This document shows positions 1 to 10,395 of a stretch of DNA of 34,268 nucleotides, piece after piece. A model generated the notes under the pieces. It was not told where the DNA came from and searched no databases. It was given only the letters and a program-made list of their open reading frames with translations. Every line of letters starts with the position of its first letter. Position 1 is the first letter of the stretch. The position numbers were made by a program, and so were the translations under genes. Origin of the DNA: Candidatus Ruthenibacterium merdigallinarum (GTDB taxonomy: Bacteria; Bacillota; Clostridia; Oscillospirales; Ruminococcaceae); contig DXGT01000021.1 of assembly GCA_019113785.1 (NCBI GenBank), positions 1 to 34,268 of the forward strand, given 5' to 3'.

Positions 1-368
1 TTCACCGGCGACGCGCCCGTGTCCGCATGCACCTGTCCGCTCGCCTGCTGCAAAACGTGCGACACCTCGTGCCTGATCAACGCCTCGCCCTCCTCGGTGC
101 CGGGCCGGAACTCGCCCGGCGCGAAGTCGATGACGTTGCCGCGCGTGAACGCCCGCGCGCCGATGCTCTCCGGCTGGCCGGATTCGCGCATCTGGATGTT
201 GCCGAGGTCCACGCCCGTCCGCGCCTCGAGCCGCGCGCGAAGGCCGTCCGGCATGTGCAGCGGATGGCCCGCCGACGCGCTCAGATGGTTCGCGTTGTAT
301 TCCTCCACGCTGCCCGGCGCGGGCGCGCCGCTGCGGTCATGCTGCATTTTCCTGATTTTCTCCGGCAT
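1..368 (-). CDS. DUF4157 (eCIS-core type) protein, putative HExxH metalloprotease, partial
   Basis: This minus-strand frame stays open from an ATG at 368 to the window edge, giving the first 122 residues of a longer protein. A GGGGAGGG ribosome site lies just upstream. Residues about 30 to 110 match the DUF4157 pattern as I know it: GHPLHMPDGLRARLEA, then GVDL, GARAFTRGNVIDFAPG, and finally RHEVSHVLQQ. HEVSH is an HExxH zinc-peptidase-like motif. In the literature DUF4157 is found in proteins linked to extracellular contractile injection systems and in polymorphic-toxin-like proteins, often as an N-terminal module ahead of a variable effector domain. The C-terminal part, which would define the role, lies outside the window. 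No signal peptide is visible. The gene has its own promoter-like site and is separated from mnmE by a terminator. The domain call is firm; the function is inference. Confidence 0.8.
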   Translation of the reverse strand, partial: MPEKIRKMQHDRSGAPAPGSVEEYNANHLSASAGHPLHMPDGLRARLEARTGVDLGNIQMRESGQPESIGARAFTRGNVIDFAPGEFRPGTEEGEALIRHEVSHVLQQASGQVHADTGASPV

Positions 369-384
369 GATCTCCCTCCCCTTT

Positions 385-402
385 GTATCAAATTTATGAT
401 AC
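385..402. promoter_or_regulatory. inverted repeat in the DUF4157 gene leader
   Basis: GTATCA and TGATAC are separated by 6 bases, immediately upstream of the ribosome site of the DUF4157 gene. This could be an operator or a leader hairpin. The regulator is unknown. Confidence 0.4.
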
Positions 403-408
403 GACCAA

Positions 409-432
409 AAGGCCGTTATTTCTAACAGCCTT
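409..432 (-). terminator. leader hairpin, possible attenuator of the DUF4157 gene
   Basis: Ten-base arms (AAGGCCGTTA and TAACAGCCTT, one mismatch) enclose a 4-base loop. Read on the minus strand, the arm ends in TTTT before the DUF4157 start. It sits between the putative -10 box and the gene, so it could be a weak intrinsic terminator in the leader. The U-tract is short, so termination is uncertain. Confidence 0.4.
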
Positions 433-462
433 CGGAAAATATCAACACGCAAAACAGCCACT

Positions 463-468
463 ATTATA
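463..468 (-). promoter_or_regulatory. putative -10 box for the DUF4157 gene
   Basis: TATAAT on the minus strand lies about 95 bases upstream of the DUF4157 start, in an otherwise non-coding AT-rich stretch. The -35 is weak: TTTTCA lies somewhat further upstream than the usual 17 bases. Confidence 0.45.
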
Positions 469-539
469 ATACCATATCCCGCGCCGTTTGAAAACAGTCC
501 CCCGCTCATTTCACAAATTTTTGTCAGGCGCTTGCCGGC

Positions 540-620
540 CTTTGGCAGCGGACCCCTGTCAAAAAACGCCCCTTCGAGGGGAGCGCGCTGATTGCCAAGC
601 AGCAGGGGACGCTGCCAAAG
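540..620. repeat. imperfect inverted repeat enclosing the mnmE terminator
   Basis: Bases 540-558 (CTTTGGCAGCGGACCCCTG) are repeated almost exactly in inverted form at 603-620, with one base inserted and one changed. The mnmE terminator lies in the loop. A further small hairpin (CGCTGCC AAAG GGCAGCG, 610-627) overlaps the right arm, so alternative folds are possible. It could be a nested terminator structure or a remnant of a small palindromic repeat element. Confidence 0.5.
561..585 (-). terminator. mnmE: intrinsic terminator after mnmE
   Basis: On the minus strand CGCTCCCC TTCGA-type loop GGGGCG is followed by TTTTTT, about 50 bases past the mnmE stop codon. It ends the gyrA-distal gene group and separates it from the DUF4157 gene. 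Confidence 0.8.
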
Positions 621-636
621 GGCAGCGAACCCATGT

Positions 637-2007
637 TTACTTTCCGACGCAGAAGTTCGCGAAGACGTTGTCGATGACGTCGGCGGAGGCGCTCTCGCCC
701 GTCAGCTCATAGAGCGCCTCGAGCGCGTCGTCGACGCACACGCCCGCCGCGTCGAGCGTGTATCCGCCGTCCAGGACCGCCAGCGCGTCCGCCAGCGCGT
801 CCGCCGCGCGGCGCGCCGCCGTCAGCTGCCGCTCGTTCGCCAGCAGCAGCGCGTCCGGGTCGGCGTGCGCCGTGCCCAGGATCTCCGACACCGCATTTTC
901 TACAACGGGTAGAAAATCAACGTCTTTCGCCGAAATGGATATAATTTTGGAAAAATACGGCGCGATACGCGTCTCGTCAAAATTTTTTGCAAGGTCGCTC
1001 TTGTTGAGAATGGCCAGCGCGGGGCGTCCGGCGCACCGGCGCGCGAGGTCCTCGTCCTCCGGCTGCGTCTTGCGCGAGGCGTCGAATACCGCCAGCACCA
1101 GCCCCGCGCGCTCGAGCTGCGCGTAGCTGCGGCGGATGCCCTCGGCCTCCACCACGTCGCTGGTTTGGCGGATGCCGGCTGTGTCGGCCAGATGCAGCCG
1201 CACGCCGCCGAGGGACAGCTCCGTCTCCACCACGTCGCGCGTCGTGCCCGCGACGGGCGTGACGATCGCGCGCTCAAACCCGGCCAGCAGGTTCATCAGC
1301 GTCGATTTGCCCACGTTCGGGCTGCCGACGATGGCCGTGCGCACGCCGCGGCGCAGCATCTCACCCGTGCCGTACCCCGCGATCAGCGTTTCCATCGCGT
1401 CAAGGCATTCACGCACGGTGGCGGCCAGCGCCTTTGCCGAGAGGTCGGGCACATCTTCCTCCGGGTAGTCGATGAAGGCCGCCAGATGGCCGGCCAGCGC
1501 CACGAGCTTTGCGCGCACGCCCTCGATTTTTTTGTACAGCGCGCCCTCCATCGAGGCCGCGGCGGCCGCGGCGGCCTGCCGGCCGGTGGCGCCGATCAGA
1601 TCCATCACGGCCTCGGCCTGCGTCAGGCTGATGCGGCCCGAGAGGAACGCGCGCTTTGTGAATTCGCCCGGCCCGGCCGGCTGCGCGCCCGCGCAGAGGC
1701 ACGCGCGCAGCAAAAGCTCGCTGACGGCGCTGCCCCCGTGGCAGGACAGCTCCACCACGTCCTCGCCCGTGTAGCTGCGCGGCGCGCGAAAGCACAGCGC
1801 CACCACTTCGTCGGCCACGGCGCCGTCCAGAATGAAATGGCCGAACAGCGCCGTATAGCCCTTTGCTTTTTCCAGGCTTTTTTTCGGGTCGGCCGGGCGG
1901 AATACGGCCGAGGCCACACGGTACGCCTGCGGCCCCGAGATGCGCACAACGGCGATGCCGCCCTTGCCCGGCGGCGTCGCGATGGCGGCGACGGTGCTGT
2001 CTGTCAC
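637..2007 (-). CDS. mnmE: tRNA uridine-5-carboxymethylaminomethyl GTPase MnmE
   Basis: MnmE works with MnmG to modify the wobble uridine of certain tRNAs, using tetrahydrofolate and GTP. The GTG start at 2007 is preferred: AGAGGGGG lies 8 bases upstream, and the product begins VTDSTVAAIATPPGKGG, as MnmE proteins do. This gives 456 residues, the usual length. An N-terminal folate-binding domain (1-120) and helical domain flank a G domain with P-loop GSPNVGKS (228-235), DTAG (275-278) and NKSD (335-338). The C-terminus ends FCVGK, matching the family's catalytic-cysteine motif FC(I/V)GK. It lies 16 bases after the GNAT gene in the same direction. mnmE commonly follows jag on the other side of dnaA; here it is downstream of gyrA, on the opposite replichore. 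Confidence 0.97.
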   Translation of the reverse strand: MTDSTVAAIATPPGKGGIAVVRISGPQAYRVASAVFRPADPKKSLEKAKGYTALFGHFILDGAVADEVVALCFRAPRSYTGEDVVELSCHGGSAVSELLLRACLCAGAQPAGPGEFTKRAFLSGRISLTQAEAVMDLIGATGRQAAAAAAASMEGALYKKIEGVRAKLVALAGHLAAFIDYPEEDVPDLSAKALAATVRECLDAMETLIAGYGTGEMLRRGVRTAIVGSPNVGKSTLMNLLAGFERAIVTPVAGTTRDVVETELSLGGVRLHLADTAGIRQTSDVVEAEGIRRSYAQLERAGLVLAVFDASRKTQPEDEDLARRCAGRPALAILNKSDLAKNFDETRIAPYFSKIISISAKDVDFLPVVENAVSEILGTAHADPDALLLANERQLTAARRAADALADALAVLDGGYTLDAAGVCVDDALEALYELTGESASADVIDNVFANFCVGK

Positions 2008-2023
2008 GCGGTTTTCCCCCTCT

Positions 2024-2752
2024 TTAAAAAATCCATGCAAACGGCCGCTTGAGCACCGTCATGCCCAGTTTTTGCTGCAAAGCCAGCGACGCGGCGTTGT
2101 CCGTGAGAATTTGGGCGAACGGCACTTCGCCGCGTGCGAGCGTGCAGCGGATGGCCTCTGCCTCGAGCGCGGCGGCAAGGCCGCGGCGGCGGTATTGCGG
2201 CAGCACCTCCAAAAGGCCCATCGCGCCCTCGGCGTGCCAGCCGATGAACCCGGCGACCGCGCCCTCGATTTCGGCGCACAGCATGCGGCCGGCCCGCACG
2301 CGCCCGGCGACGTACGCTTCGTCGTCCATTGCGCCGTAGTGCGCCGCGATGAACGCGGCGTCCTCCTCGCGCGCCGGGCGGATTAAAGCGCCGGACGCCG
2401 GTACGCGCGGCGCCTCGCTTTTTTCATACACAGCCTGGTAACAGCTCTGCCCGTCCGTCAGGCAGAACCGCGCGCGAATCTGCCGCTCGAGGCCCGGCCC
2501 CTGCGCGGTGAACAGATCCGCGCCGTCCGGGCACAGCGCGACCAGGCGCCGCGCGGCCTCGTCCGTGTGCGCGGCCAGCATATAGGCCTCACTCTCGGCG
2601 TCGTATACGCCGAGACCGTCGGCCGCCGCGTACAAAATGCGCGTGCCCGGACGGCGCAGCACATGCGCAAGGTTTGCGTAATAGGCGCCGCCTGCTTCGC
2701 AAAAGCGCGCGGCGGCGCTGTCCATTGTCTCCATACTGTTTTCGCTTCCCAT
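2024..2752 (-). CDS. GNAT-family N-acetyltransferase
   Basis: This 242-residue protein has a GNAT acetyl-CoA-binding fold in its second half (about 125-242). The key stretch is LLEVLPQYRRRGLAAALEAEA, close to the family motif A (Q/RxxGxG/A), followed by ILTDNAASLALQQKLGM, a common GNAT C-terminal pattern. The first 120 residues resemble no domain I can name, though two-part GNATs of this size are common. The acetylated substrate is unknown. The start is uncertain: the ATG at 2752 lies directly against a hairpin and lacks a clear ribosome site, while an ATG at 2734 has GGGAAG about 10 bases upstream. The stop is 16 bases before the mnmE start, so the two are probably co-transcribed. Confidence 0.85.
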   Translation of the reverse strand: MGSENSMETMDSAAARFCEAGGAYYANLAHVLRRPGTRILYAAADGLGVYDAESEAYMLAAHTDEAARRLVALCPDGADLFTAQGPGLERQIRARFCLTDGQSCYQAVYEKSEAPRVPASGALIRPAREEDAAFIAAHYGAMDDEAYVAGRVRAGRMLCAEIEGAVAGFIGWHAEGAMGLLEVLPQYRRRGLAAALEAEAIRCTLARGEVPFAQILTDNAASLALQQKLGMTVLKRPFAWIF

Positions 2753-2765
2753 AAAAGCCCGAAAG

Positions 2766-2813
2766 GCCCGGCGCCGAAGCGCGGGTCTTGCGCGCCGGAC
2801 GCCGGGCTTTTTT
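2766..2813. terminator. terminator-like hairpin between the GNAT gene and the zinc-ribbon gene
   Basis: GCCCGGCG (2766-2773) pairs with CGCCGGGC (2800-2807), followed on the plus strand by TTTTTT. The U-tract is better on the plus strand, which has no gene here; on the minus strand only a short TTTT follows. It fills most of the 65-base gap and may partly separate the GNAT-mnmE pair from the gyrA transcript. Confidence 0.5.
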
Positions 2814-2817
2814 CGTG

Positions 2818-3114
2818 TTATTTCTGCACGCCCTTGAAGATCTCGATCTCGTTTGCGGGCAGCTCGGTTTTAAAGTCGTGCTCGGTGCGGTGCAGATTGC
2901 CGCAGATGCAGCTCTCCTCGCCGCGCGCGTCCAGCGGCATGTAATAGCCGCAGGTGGTGCAGCGGGCGTACAGGCCCGGCTTGCGCTTGAACTCCTTGGC
3001 AAACAGGCCCGTGGCGCGCGGCCCGTGGCCGATATACGTGAAGTTCATCTTCGCCTTCAGCTCCTGCTGCTGCTTTTCCAGCCGGGACTTATCGACATTC
3101 CAGTTTTCCAGCAT
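2818..3114 (-). CDS. small conserved-looking protein with Cys-pair (zinc-ribbon-like) motif
   Basis: The product has 98 residues. The N-terminus is charged and probably helical (DKSRLEKQQQELKAK). The central part carries CTTCGYYM and, about 18 residues later, CICGN, a four-cysteine arrangement that could bind zinc. No named family is recognised. The ATG at 3114 is chosen because GAGGAG, in the last codons of gyrA, lies 8 bases upstream; a GTG at 3123 overlapping the gyrA stop is possible but less favoured. The tight link to gyrA suggests co-transcription and perhaps translational coupling. Whether the role relates to gyrase is unknown. Confidence 0.75.
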   Translation of the reverse strand: MLENWNVDKSRLEKQQQELKAKMNFTYIGHGPRATGLFAKEFKRKPGLYARCTTCGYYMPLDARGEESCICGNLHRTEHDFKTELPANEIEIFKGVQK

Positions 3115-3119
3115 CGCGC

Positions 3120-5669
3120 TCACTCCTCGTCTTCCTGCTGTGCTTCTTCTTCGGCCTGCATCGCGCGCAGCGTCTCCTCGTCGGGCTCGCCGGCGCCGTC
3201 GGCCTCGGGCTTTTCCGTGGGCTTTGAGTCGTCGCGCTCCGTGCGCGCCACGGTCACCACGCGGTCGCCCTCGGCCAGGCGCATCACGCGCACGCCGGAG
3301 CCGTAACGGCTCTGCGTGTTGATGTCCTCCACGTGCATGCGGATGATGATGCCCTCGAGGCTGATGAGGATGATGTCGTCGTTTTCGTCGATAACGCGGA
3401 TGCCGGCCACATGGCCCGACGCGCCGTAGTTGCGGATGCCCTTGCCGCCGCGGTACTGCGTGCGGTAATCGCTCTCGGGCGTGCGGCGGCCCTTGCCCTC
3501 TTCGGTGACGGTCAGCACCGTGGCGCCCTCGCGCACGATGCCGCAGCCCACGACCTCGTCGTCTTCAGCAAGGCGAATGGCGCGCACGCCCGTGGCCGTG
3601 CGGCCCATGATGCGCGCGTCGCTCTCGGCAAAGCGGATGGCCATGCCGCCGCGCGTCGCGGCCAGCAGCTCGTCGTGGCCGCTGGTGATGCCGGCCCAGG
3701 CCAGCGCGTCGTCCTCGTTCAGGCTGATGGCGATCAGGCCGGATTTGCGGATGTTCGCATACGCGGACAGCGGCGTGCGCTTGATGACGCCCTTTTTCGT
3801 CATCATCACAAGGCAGCGCTCACTGTTTTCGCTGTCGTCGTCGCGGTGCACGCTCAGCATGCCGGCCACTTTTTCGCCGGTCTGCAGCGGCAGCAGGTTC
3901 ACGATGTTCGTGCCCTTCGACGTGCGGCTGCCTTCGTACACCTGATAGCCCTTGATGCGGAACACGCGCCCGCGGTCGGTGACAAACAGCAGATGGTCGT
4001 GCGTGGAGGCGAGGAACAGCTCCTCGACAAAATCCTCCTCCTTGCGCGACAGCGCCGTGATGCCGCGGCCGCCGCGCCGCTGGGCCTGATAGGTGTCGGC
4101 CGGCTGGCGCTTGATATAGCCCGCGTGCGTCAGCGTGAACACGCACTCCTCCTCGGGGATCAAATCCTCGATGTCCATCTCGCCGGACACGTGCGCGATC
4201 TCAGTGCGGCGGGCGTCGCCGTATTTCTGGCGCACTTCGCCCAGCTCTTTTTCCACAACGGCCAGCACCTTGGCGTCGTCGGCCAGAAGCTGCGTCCACT
4301 CGTCGATGTGGGCGTGCAATTCGCCCAGCTCGTTCTCGATTTTCAAAATTTCCAGACCGGCCAGCTGGCCCAGCTGGAAGTTGACGATGGCCGTGGCCTG
4401 CGGGTCGTCAAAGCCGAATTTCTCCATGATGGCGGCCTTCGCCTCGGGCTTGCCGCCCTTGCACGCGCGGATGGCCGCGATAATCTCGTCCACGATGTCC
4501 ACGGCGCGGCGCAGGCCCTCGAGGATGTGCGCGCGCTCCTGCGCTTTTTTCAGATCGAACATCGTGCGCCGGCGCACCACTTCGTCCTGGAATTCCAGGT
4601 ACTTTTGCAGCATGTCCTTGAGGCTCATCAGCTTGGGCACGCCCTTGTCCAGCGCCAGCATGATGACGCCGACCGTGTCCTGCAGCTGCGTGTAGCGGTA
4701 CAGCTGGTTGAGCACCACCTGGGGGTTCGCCTCGCGCTTGAGCTCGATGACGATGCGCATGCCCTCGCGGTTCGACTCATCGTTCAGATCGGCGATGCCC
4801 TCGATGCGCTTTTCCTTGGCGAGGTCGGCGATGCTCTCGAGCAGACGCGCCTTGTTCACCATATAGGGGATCTCGGTGACGATGATGTGGAAGCGCCCGT
4901 TCTTCTGCTCGACGATCTCGGCGCGGCCGCGCAGCGTGATCTTGCCGCGGCCTGTGGCGTACGCCGCGCGGATGCCCGAGCGGCCCATGATGATGCCGCC
5001 GGTGGGGAAGTCCGGCCCTTTGATGTGCTCCATCAGGCCGGCGAGATCGATATCCGGATCATGGATCAAAGCGATGATGCCGTCGATCACCTCGCAGATG
5101 TTGTGCGGGGGGATGTTCGTGGCCATGCCCACGGCGATGCCGTTCGAGCCGTTGATCAGCAGGTTCGGCACGCGGCAGGGAAGGACGCTGGGCTCCTTGC
5201 GCGACTCATCGAAGTTCGGCACCATGTCCACGGTTTCCTTTTCGATGTCGGTCAGCAGCTCAACGGCCATTTTGCTCATGCGCGCCTCGGTGTATCGGTA
5301 GGCGGCAGGGGGGTCGCCGTCGACGGAGCCGAAGTTGCCCTGTCCGTCGACAAGCGGATAGCGCAGCGAAAAATCCTGCGCGAGGCGCACCATGGCGTCG
5401 TACACGGACGCGTCGCCGTGCGGGTGGTATTTACCCAGCACGTCGCCCACCGTCGTGGCCGATTTCTTATACGGGTGCGAGGGGTCGTTGCCGCTCTCGT
5501 GCATGGCGTACAGGATGCGGCGGTGCACCGGCTTGAGGCCGTCGCGCACATCGGGCAGCGCGCGCGCCGTGATGACGGACATCGAATAGTCGATGAACGC
5601 CGTCTCCATCTCCTCCTGAATGTCGCGCACGATCAGGCGCGTGCCCTCGGTGATGCTGTTTTCGATCAT
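3120..5669 (-). CDS. gyrA: DNA gyrase subunit A
   Basis: GyrA is the DNA-cleaving and wrapping subunit of gyrase (A2B2), which introduces negative supercoils. The protein has 849 residues. The catalytic tyrosine is Y126 in AAYRYTEAR. The quinolone-determining region reads [19 protein letters not shown], so the residue equivalent to E. coli Ser83 is alanine (A87) and the Asp87 equivalent is D91. The GyrA box QRRGGRG, needed for DNA wrapping, is at 530-536, followed by the C-terminal beta-pinwheel repeats. The tail is strongly acidic (ending [12 protein letters not shown]), as in several gyrases where it tunes wrapping. GGAG lies 8 bases before the ATG. It follows gyrB after a 49-base gap, in the usual order. 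Confidence 0.99.
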   Translation of the reverse strand: MIENSITEGTRLIVRDIQEEMETAFIDYSMSVITARALPDVRDGLKPVHRRILYAMHESGNDPSHPYKKSATTVGDVLGKYHPHGDASVYDAMVRLAQDFSLRYPLVDGQGNFGSVDGDPPAAYRYTEARMSKMAVELLTDIEKETVDMVPNFDESRKEPSVLPCRVPNLLINGSNGIAVGMATNIPPHNICEVIDGIIALIHDPDIDLAGLMEHIKGPDFPTGGIIMGRSGIRAAYATGRGKITLRGRAEIVEQKNGRFHIIVTEIPYMVNKARLLESIADLAKEKRIEGIADLNDESNREGMRIVIELKREANPQVVLNQLYRYTQLQDTVGVIMLALDKGVPKLMSLKDMLQKYLEFQDEVVRRRTMFDLKKAQERAHILEGLRRAVDIVDEIIAAIRACKGGKPEAKAAIMEKFGFDDPQATAIVNFQLGQLAGLEILKIENELGELHAHIDEWTQLLADDAKVLAVVEKELGEVRQKYGDARRTEIAHVSGEMDIEDLIPEEECVFTLTHAGYIKRQPADTYQAQRRGGRGITALSRKEEDFVEELFLASTHDHLLFVTDRGRVFRIKGYQVYEGSRTSKGTNIVNLLPLQTGEKVAGMLSVHRDDDSENSERCLVMMTKKGVIKRTPLSAYANIRKSGLIAISLNEDDALAWAGITSGHDELLAATRGGMAIRFAESDARIMGRTATGVRAIRLAEDDEVVGCGIVREGATVLTVTEEGKGRRTPESDYRTQYRGGKGIRNYGASGHVAGIRVIDENDDIILISLEGIIIRMHVEDINTQSRYGSGVRVMRLAEGDRVVTVARTERDDSKPTEKPEADGAGEPDEETLRAMQAEEEAQQEDEE

Positions 5670-5718
5670 AAATTCGTCTCCAGTTTCTCAAAAGAGCGGA
5701 CGCGGCAGGCGCCGCCGC

Positions 5719-7686
<1,968 letters not shown>

Positions 7687-7935
7687 TTATGCTTCAGGCG
7701 CAAGGCCGCTGCGTCTGTACAGCGTGGCCGCGCTGATCTGGCTGATATACACGCGCTGCGGCGTGACGATAAAGCTCTTGGGCAGCTCCTGCGAGACGTT
7801 CACCACGCGCCCGCCTTTTTCTGCGCGCGCAAGATAGTCGCGCGTGTGGCGCGAGAGGCTCGCCGTGTCCAAGTCGAAAATGCCCAAAATCTCGCCCGTG
7901 TGCACGACGACGTCCTGCCCCAGATGTAAATACAT
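7687..7935 (-). CDS. remB: RemB/YaaB-type regulatory protein (DUF370)
   Basis: This 82-residue protein begins MYLHLGQDVVVHTGEILGIF and contains TPQRVYISQIS, the typical DUF370 layout. In B. subtilis the same-size protein YaaB (RemB) lies between recF and gyrB and was named for an effect on extracellular-matrix gene regulation; its relative RemA binds DNA. The position here is identical, 15 bases after recF and 24 bases before gyrB. Function in this organism is inferred from position and family only. Confidence 0.9.
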   Translation of the reverse strand: MYLHLGQDVVVHTGEILGIFDLDTASLSRHTRDYLARAEKGGRVVNVSQELPKSFIVTPQRVYISQISAATLYRRSGLAPEA

Positions 7936-7950
7936 AGGCGCCCTCCGTCC

Positions 7951-9039
7951 TCACGCTTCGCGCAGCTCGCCCGCGCACATACAGAATATTTTGCCGTCCG
8001 TCCGCTCGAACGTGGCGGCGTCGCACGCGGTGACGATGGTCTGCCGGTGCTCCATGCGGCTGAGAAGATAGGCCTGGCGCGTCTCGTCCAGCTCGGACAA
8101 CACGTCGTCCAAAAGCATCACCGGGTGTTCGCCCGTCACCTTCTGCGCGCCGGCGGCCTCGGCCAGCTTCAGCGCCAGCACGGCGCTGCGCTGCTGGCCC
8201 TGGCTGGCGTACACCTTCGCCTCGCGCCCGTCGAGGAGGATGGAAAAATCCTCCCGGTGCGGGCCGGCGGTGCAAAACCCCGCCGCAAGATCCTTCGCGC
8301 GCGAGGCCCTGATGGCCTCAAGAAGCCCCTCGTCGCCGAACGACGGGCGGTATTCCACGGCCAGATTCTCGCGCTGGCTCGAAATATCGCGGTACGTCGC
8401 GCATATCTCCTCGCGGATCATCGCAAGGTACTGTTGCCTGCGCGCGCTCACGGCCTCGCCCAGCTCGGCCAGCGCTGCGTCGAACACGTCTAATAGCTCT
8501 CGCGCGCCCGCCGTGCGCTCATATTGCTTGAGCAGGGCGTTTTTCTGCGTCACCTGGCGCGTATAGCGGCGCAGCAGCGCAAGATACCCCGGATACAACT
8601 GACACAGCGCCGCGTCCAGAAACCGGCGGCGCCCCTCCGGGCTGCCCTTCACGAGGCTGAGATGGCCCGGGTCGAACACAACGGCCGTAAAAATGCCCGC
8701 CAGGTTCGTCGCGCGGCCGTAGTCGACGCCGTTCACGCTCGCGGTGCGCCCGCGCCGCTGCGGCGCCGTGGCCGGCGCGATGGCGATGCGGATATGGCTG
8801 TCCTTCCCAAAGCCGCTCACATCGCCCTCCAGCAAGGCGAACGGCGCATCTTCGCGGATCAGCTCCGCGTCCTTCGAGCCGCGGAAGCTCTTCGATCCGG
8901 TCATCAGCCACACGGCCTCCAGCAGGTTGGTTTTGCCCTGCCCGTTCTGGCCGCAGATCACCGTCAATTCCGGCGCGGGCGAAAATTCCAGCGCGCGGAT
9001 GTTGCGGTAATCCTGCACTTTGATCTGCGAGATGTTCAC
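7951..9039 (-). CDS. recF: DNA replication/repair protein RecF
   Basis: RecF loads RecA at single-strand gaps together with RecO and RecR. The GTG at 9039 is the chosen start because it overlaps the stop of the S4 gene as GTGA, and the product begins [17 protein letters not shown], as RecF proteins do. The longer open frame upstream adds only basic, low-complexity residues. The protein has 362 residues, with Walker [10 protein letters not shown] at 30-38, a QGQQRS signature-like segment, and Walker [11 protein letters not shown] near the C-terminus. It belongs to the conserved dnaA-dnaN-yaaA-recF-remB-gyrB-gyrA string, and the GTGA overlap suggests translational coupling with yaaA. Confidence 0.97.
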   Translation of the reverse strand: MNISQIKVQDYRNIRALEFSPAPELTVICGQNGQGKTNLLEAVWLMTGSKSFRGSKDAELIREDAPFALLEGDVSGFGKDSHIRIAIAPATAPQRRGRTASVNGVDYGRATNLAGIFTAVVFDPGHLSLVKGSPEGRRRFLDAALCQLYPGYLALLRRYTRQVTQKNALLKQYERTAGARELLDVFDAALAELGEAVSARRQQYLAMIREEICATYRDISSQRENLAVEYRPSFGDEGLLEAIRASRAKDLAAGFCTAGPHREDFSILLDGREAKVYASQGQQRSAVLALKLAEAAGAQKVTGEHPVMLLDDVLSELDETRQAYLLSRMEHRQTIVTACDAATFERTDGKIFCMCAGELREA

Positions 9040-9245
9040 GCCCCGTGTACCTCGATCTCCGTGCCGCCGTATTCGGCCACGTCGCCCGGGCGCAGCTTTT
9101 TGCCGCGCATCGTGCACACTTCGCCGTTCACCTTCACAAGGCCGCTCTGCACGGCCGCCTTCGCTTCGCCGCCCGTATCCGCAAGGCCCGCGAACTTCAA
9201 AAGTGCGTCCAGCTTGATATACTCGGTTTTGATGGTCACGTTCAT
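9036..9245 (-). CDS. yaaA: S4-domain RNA-binding protein YaaA
   Basis: A 69-residue protein that is essentially a single S4 RNA-binding domain. It reads [19 protein letters not shown], then [12 protein letters not shown] and [14 protein letters not shown]. subtilis yaaA occupies the same place between dnaN and recF; a role in ribosome or RNA metabolism is assumed from the S4 fold. It starts 9 bases after the dnaN stop and overlaps recF by four bases. Confidence 0.93.
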   Translation of the reverse strand: MNVTIKTEYIKLDALLKFAGLADTGGEAKAAVQSGLVKVNGEVCTMRGKKLRPGDVAEYGGTEIEVHGA

Positions 9246-9254
9246 GGCGCCGCC

Positions 9255-10355
9255 TCAGTCGTTCTTAAAGCGCACGGGCAGCACGAGGAACAGGAAATCG
9301 CCGCCGTCGGCCGGCAAAATCTTCACCGGGGACAGCTGGCCGCCCAGCTCCAGCACCAGCCGGTCGCAGCGCGCGTTGCGCAGCGCGTCCAGCAGATAGC
9401 GGTTGTTGAAGCCGATTTCCAGCGCGTCGCCCTCCACCTTTGCGTCCAGCTCGTCGACCACGCGGCCCAGCTGCGTCTCGCAGCGCACGGTGATGTTGCC
9501 GTCGAACGTGATGCGCAGCGGGTTTTTCAGCCGCTCGGTGATGATGAGGCTCGCGCGCTCGATCACGTTGATGAAGTCGCGCGCGTCGACGGTCACCTTC
9601 GTGCGGCAGCCGTCCGGGATCACGCGTTTGTAATCGAGGAATTCGCCCTCGATCAGGCGGCTGATCACGGTGTAGCGCTCGTTCGAGAACACGACGTACC
9701 GGCGGTTCGCGGCGATCTGCACGGCGTCGTCCCCGTCGCCGAACAGCTTCACAGCCTCGGACAGGGTTTTGGCCGGGATGATGACGCTGATCTCCTTGTC
9801 GGCCTGCACCTTCTTTTCCATGATGGCCAGACGGAAGCCGTCCAATGCGACGACCGTCAGCTTTTCCGGCTCGATGACGAACAATTCGCCCGTGTGCGCC
9901 GGCTTTTTGTCATCGAGCGACACGGCGTACAGCGTGGTCTCCACGATCTCCTTCAGGCCGGCCGCGGGAAGGTCCAGCGCGTGGTCGGTCGCGGGGCTGG
10001 GCAGGGAGGGATAGGAGGCGGGGTTCATGCCGAGGATGTTGAATTCGGTGATGCCGCCCTTGACGGTGGCCGTGCAGTTGTCGTCGCACGAGAGCTCGAT
10101 GTCCTCGGCGTTTAAACGGCGCACCATATCGCCCAGCAGGCGCGCGCTCAGCAGTGCGTCGCCCGGCTGCTGGACGTTGGCCTCCAGCGTGGTGGTGATG
10201 GCCAGCTGCTCGTTATAGCCGGTCAGCGTCAGCGAAAAGCCTTCGGCGTGGAACAGGATGCCCTCCAGCGGCGAGCCGTTGTTGCTCGTCAGCACCGCTT
10301 TGGACACGCCGGTGATCGCCTCCGCAAGAAGCGTTCTCTCGCAGGTGAGTTTCAT
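9255..10355 (-). CDS. dnaN: DNA polymerase III beta sliding clamp
   Basis: DnaN is the ring-shaped clamp that tethers DNA polymerase III to DNA. The protein has 366 residues, as expected, starting MKLTCERTLLAEAITGVSKAV. It contains the clamp pattern LEGILFHAEGFSLTLTGYN and ends LPVRFKND, corresponding to the family's hydrophobic cleft-forming C-terminus. GAGGG lies 8 bases before the ATG. It is separated from dnaA by 263 bases that hold the DnaA-box cluster and probable unwinding region. yaaA follows after 9 bases. Confidence 0.98.
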   Translation of the reverse strand: MKLTCERTLLAEAITGVSKAVLTSNNGSPLEGILFHAEGFSLTLTGYNEQLAITTTLEANVQQPGDALLSARLLGDMVRRLNAEDIELSCDDNCTATVKGGITEFNILGMNPASYPSLPSPATDHALDLPAAGLKEIVETTLYAVSLDDKKPAHTGELFVIEPEKLTVVALDGFRLAIMEKKVQADKEISVIIPAKTLSEAVKLFGDGDDAVQIAANRRYVVFSNERYTVISRLIEGEFLDYKRVIPDGCRTKVTVDARDFINVIERASLIITERLKNPLRITFDGNITVRCETQLGRVVDELDAKVEGDALEIGFNNRYLLDALRNARCDRLVLELGGQLSPVKILPADGGDFLFLVLPVRFKND

Positions 10356-10395
10356 GTTTGCAGCCCTCGTTTCTGTTGTATTTGCCCTGTGGGAT

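Noticed and set aside
4249-4257. Perfect TTTTCCACA box inside gyrA
   Set aside because: It lies in coding sequence where codons for a Glu/Lys stretch produce it; not claimed as a regulatory DnaA site.
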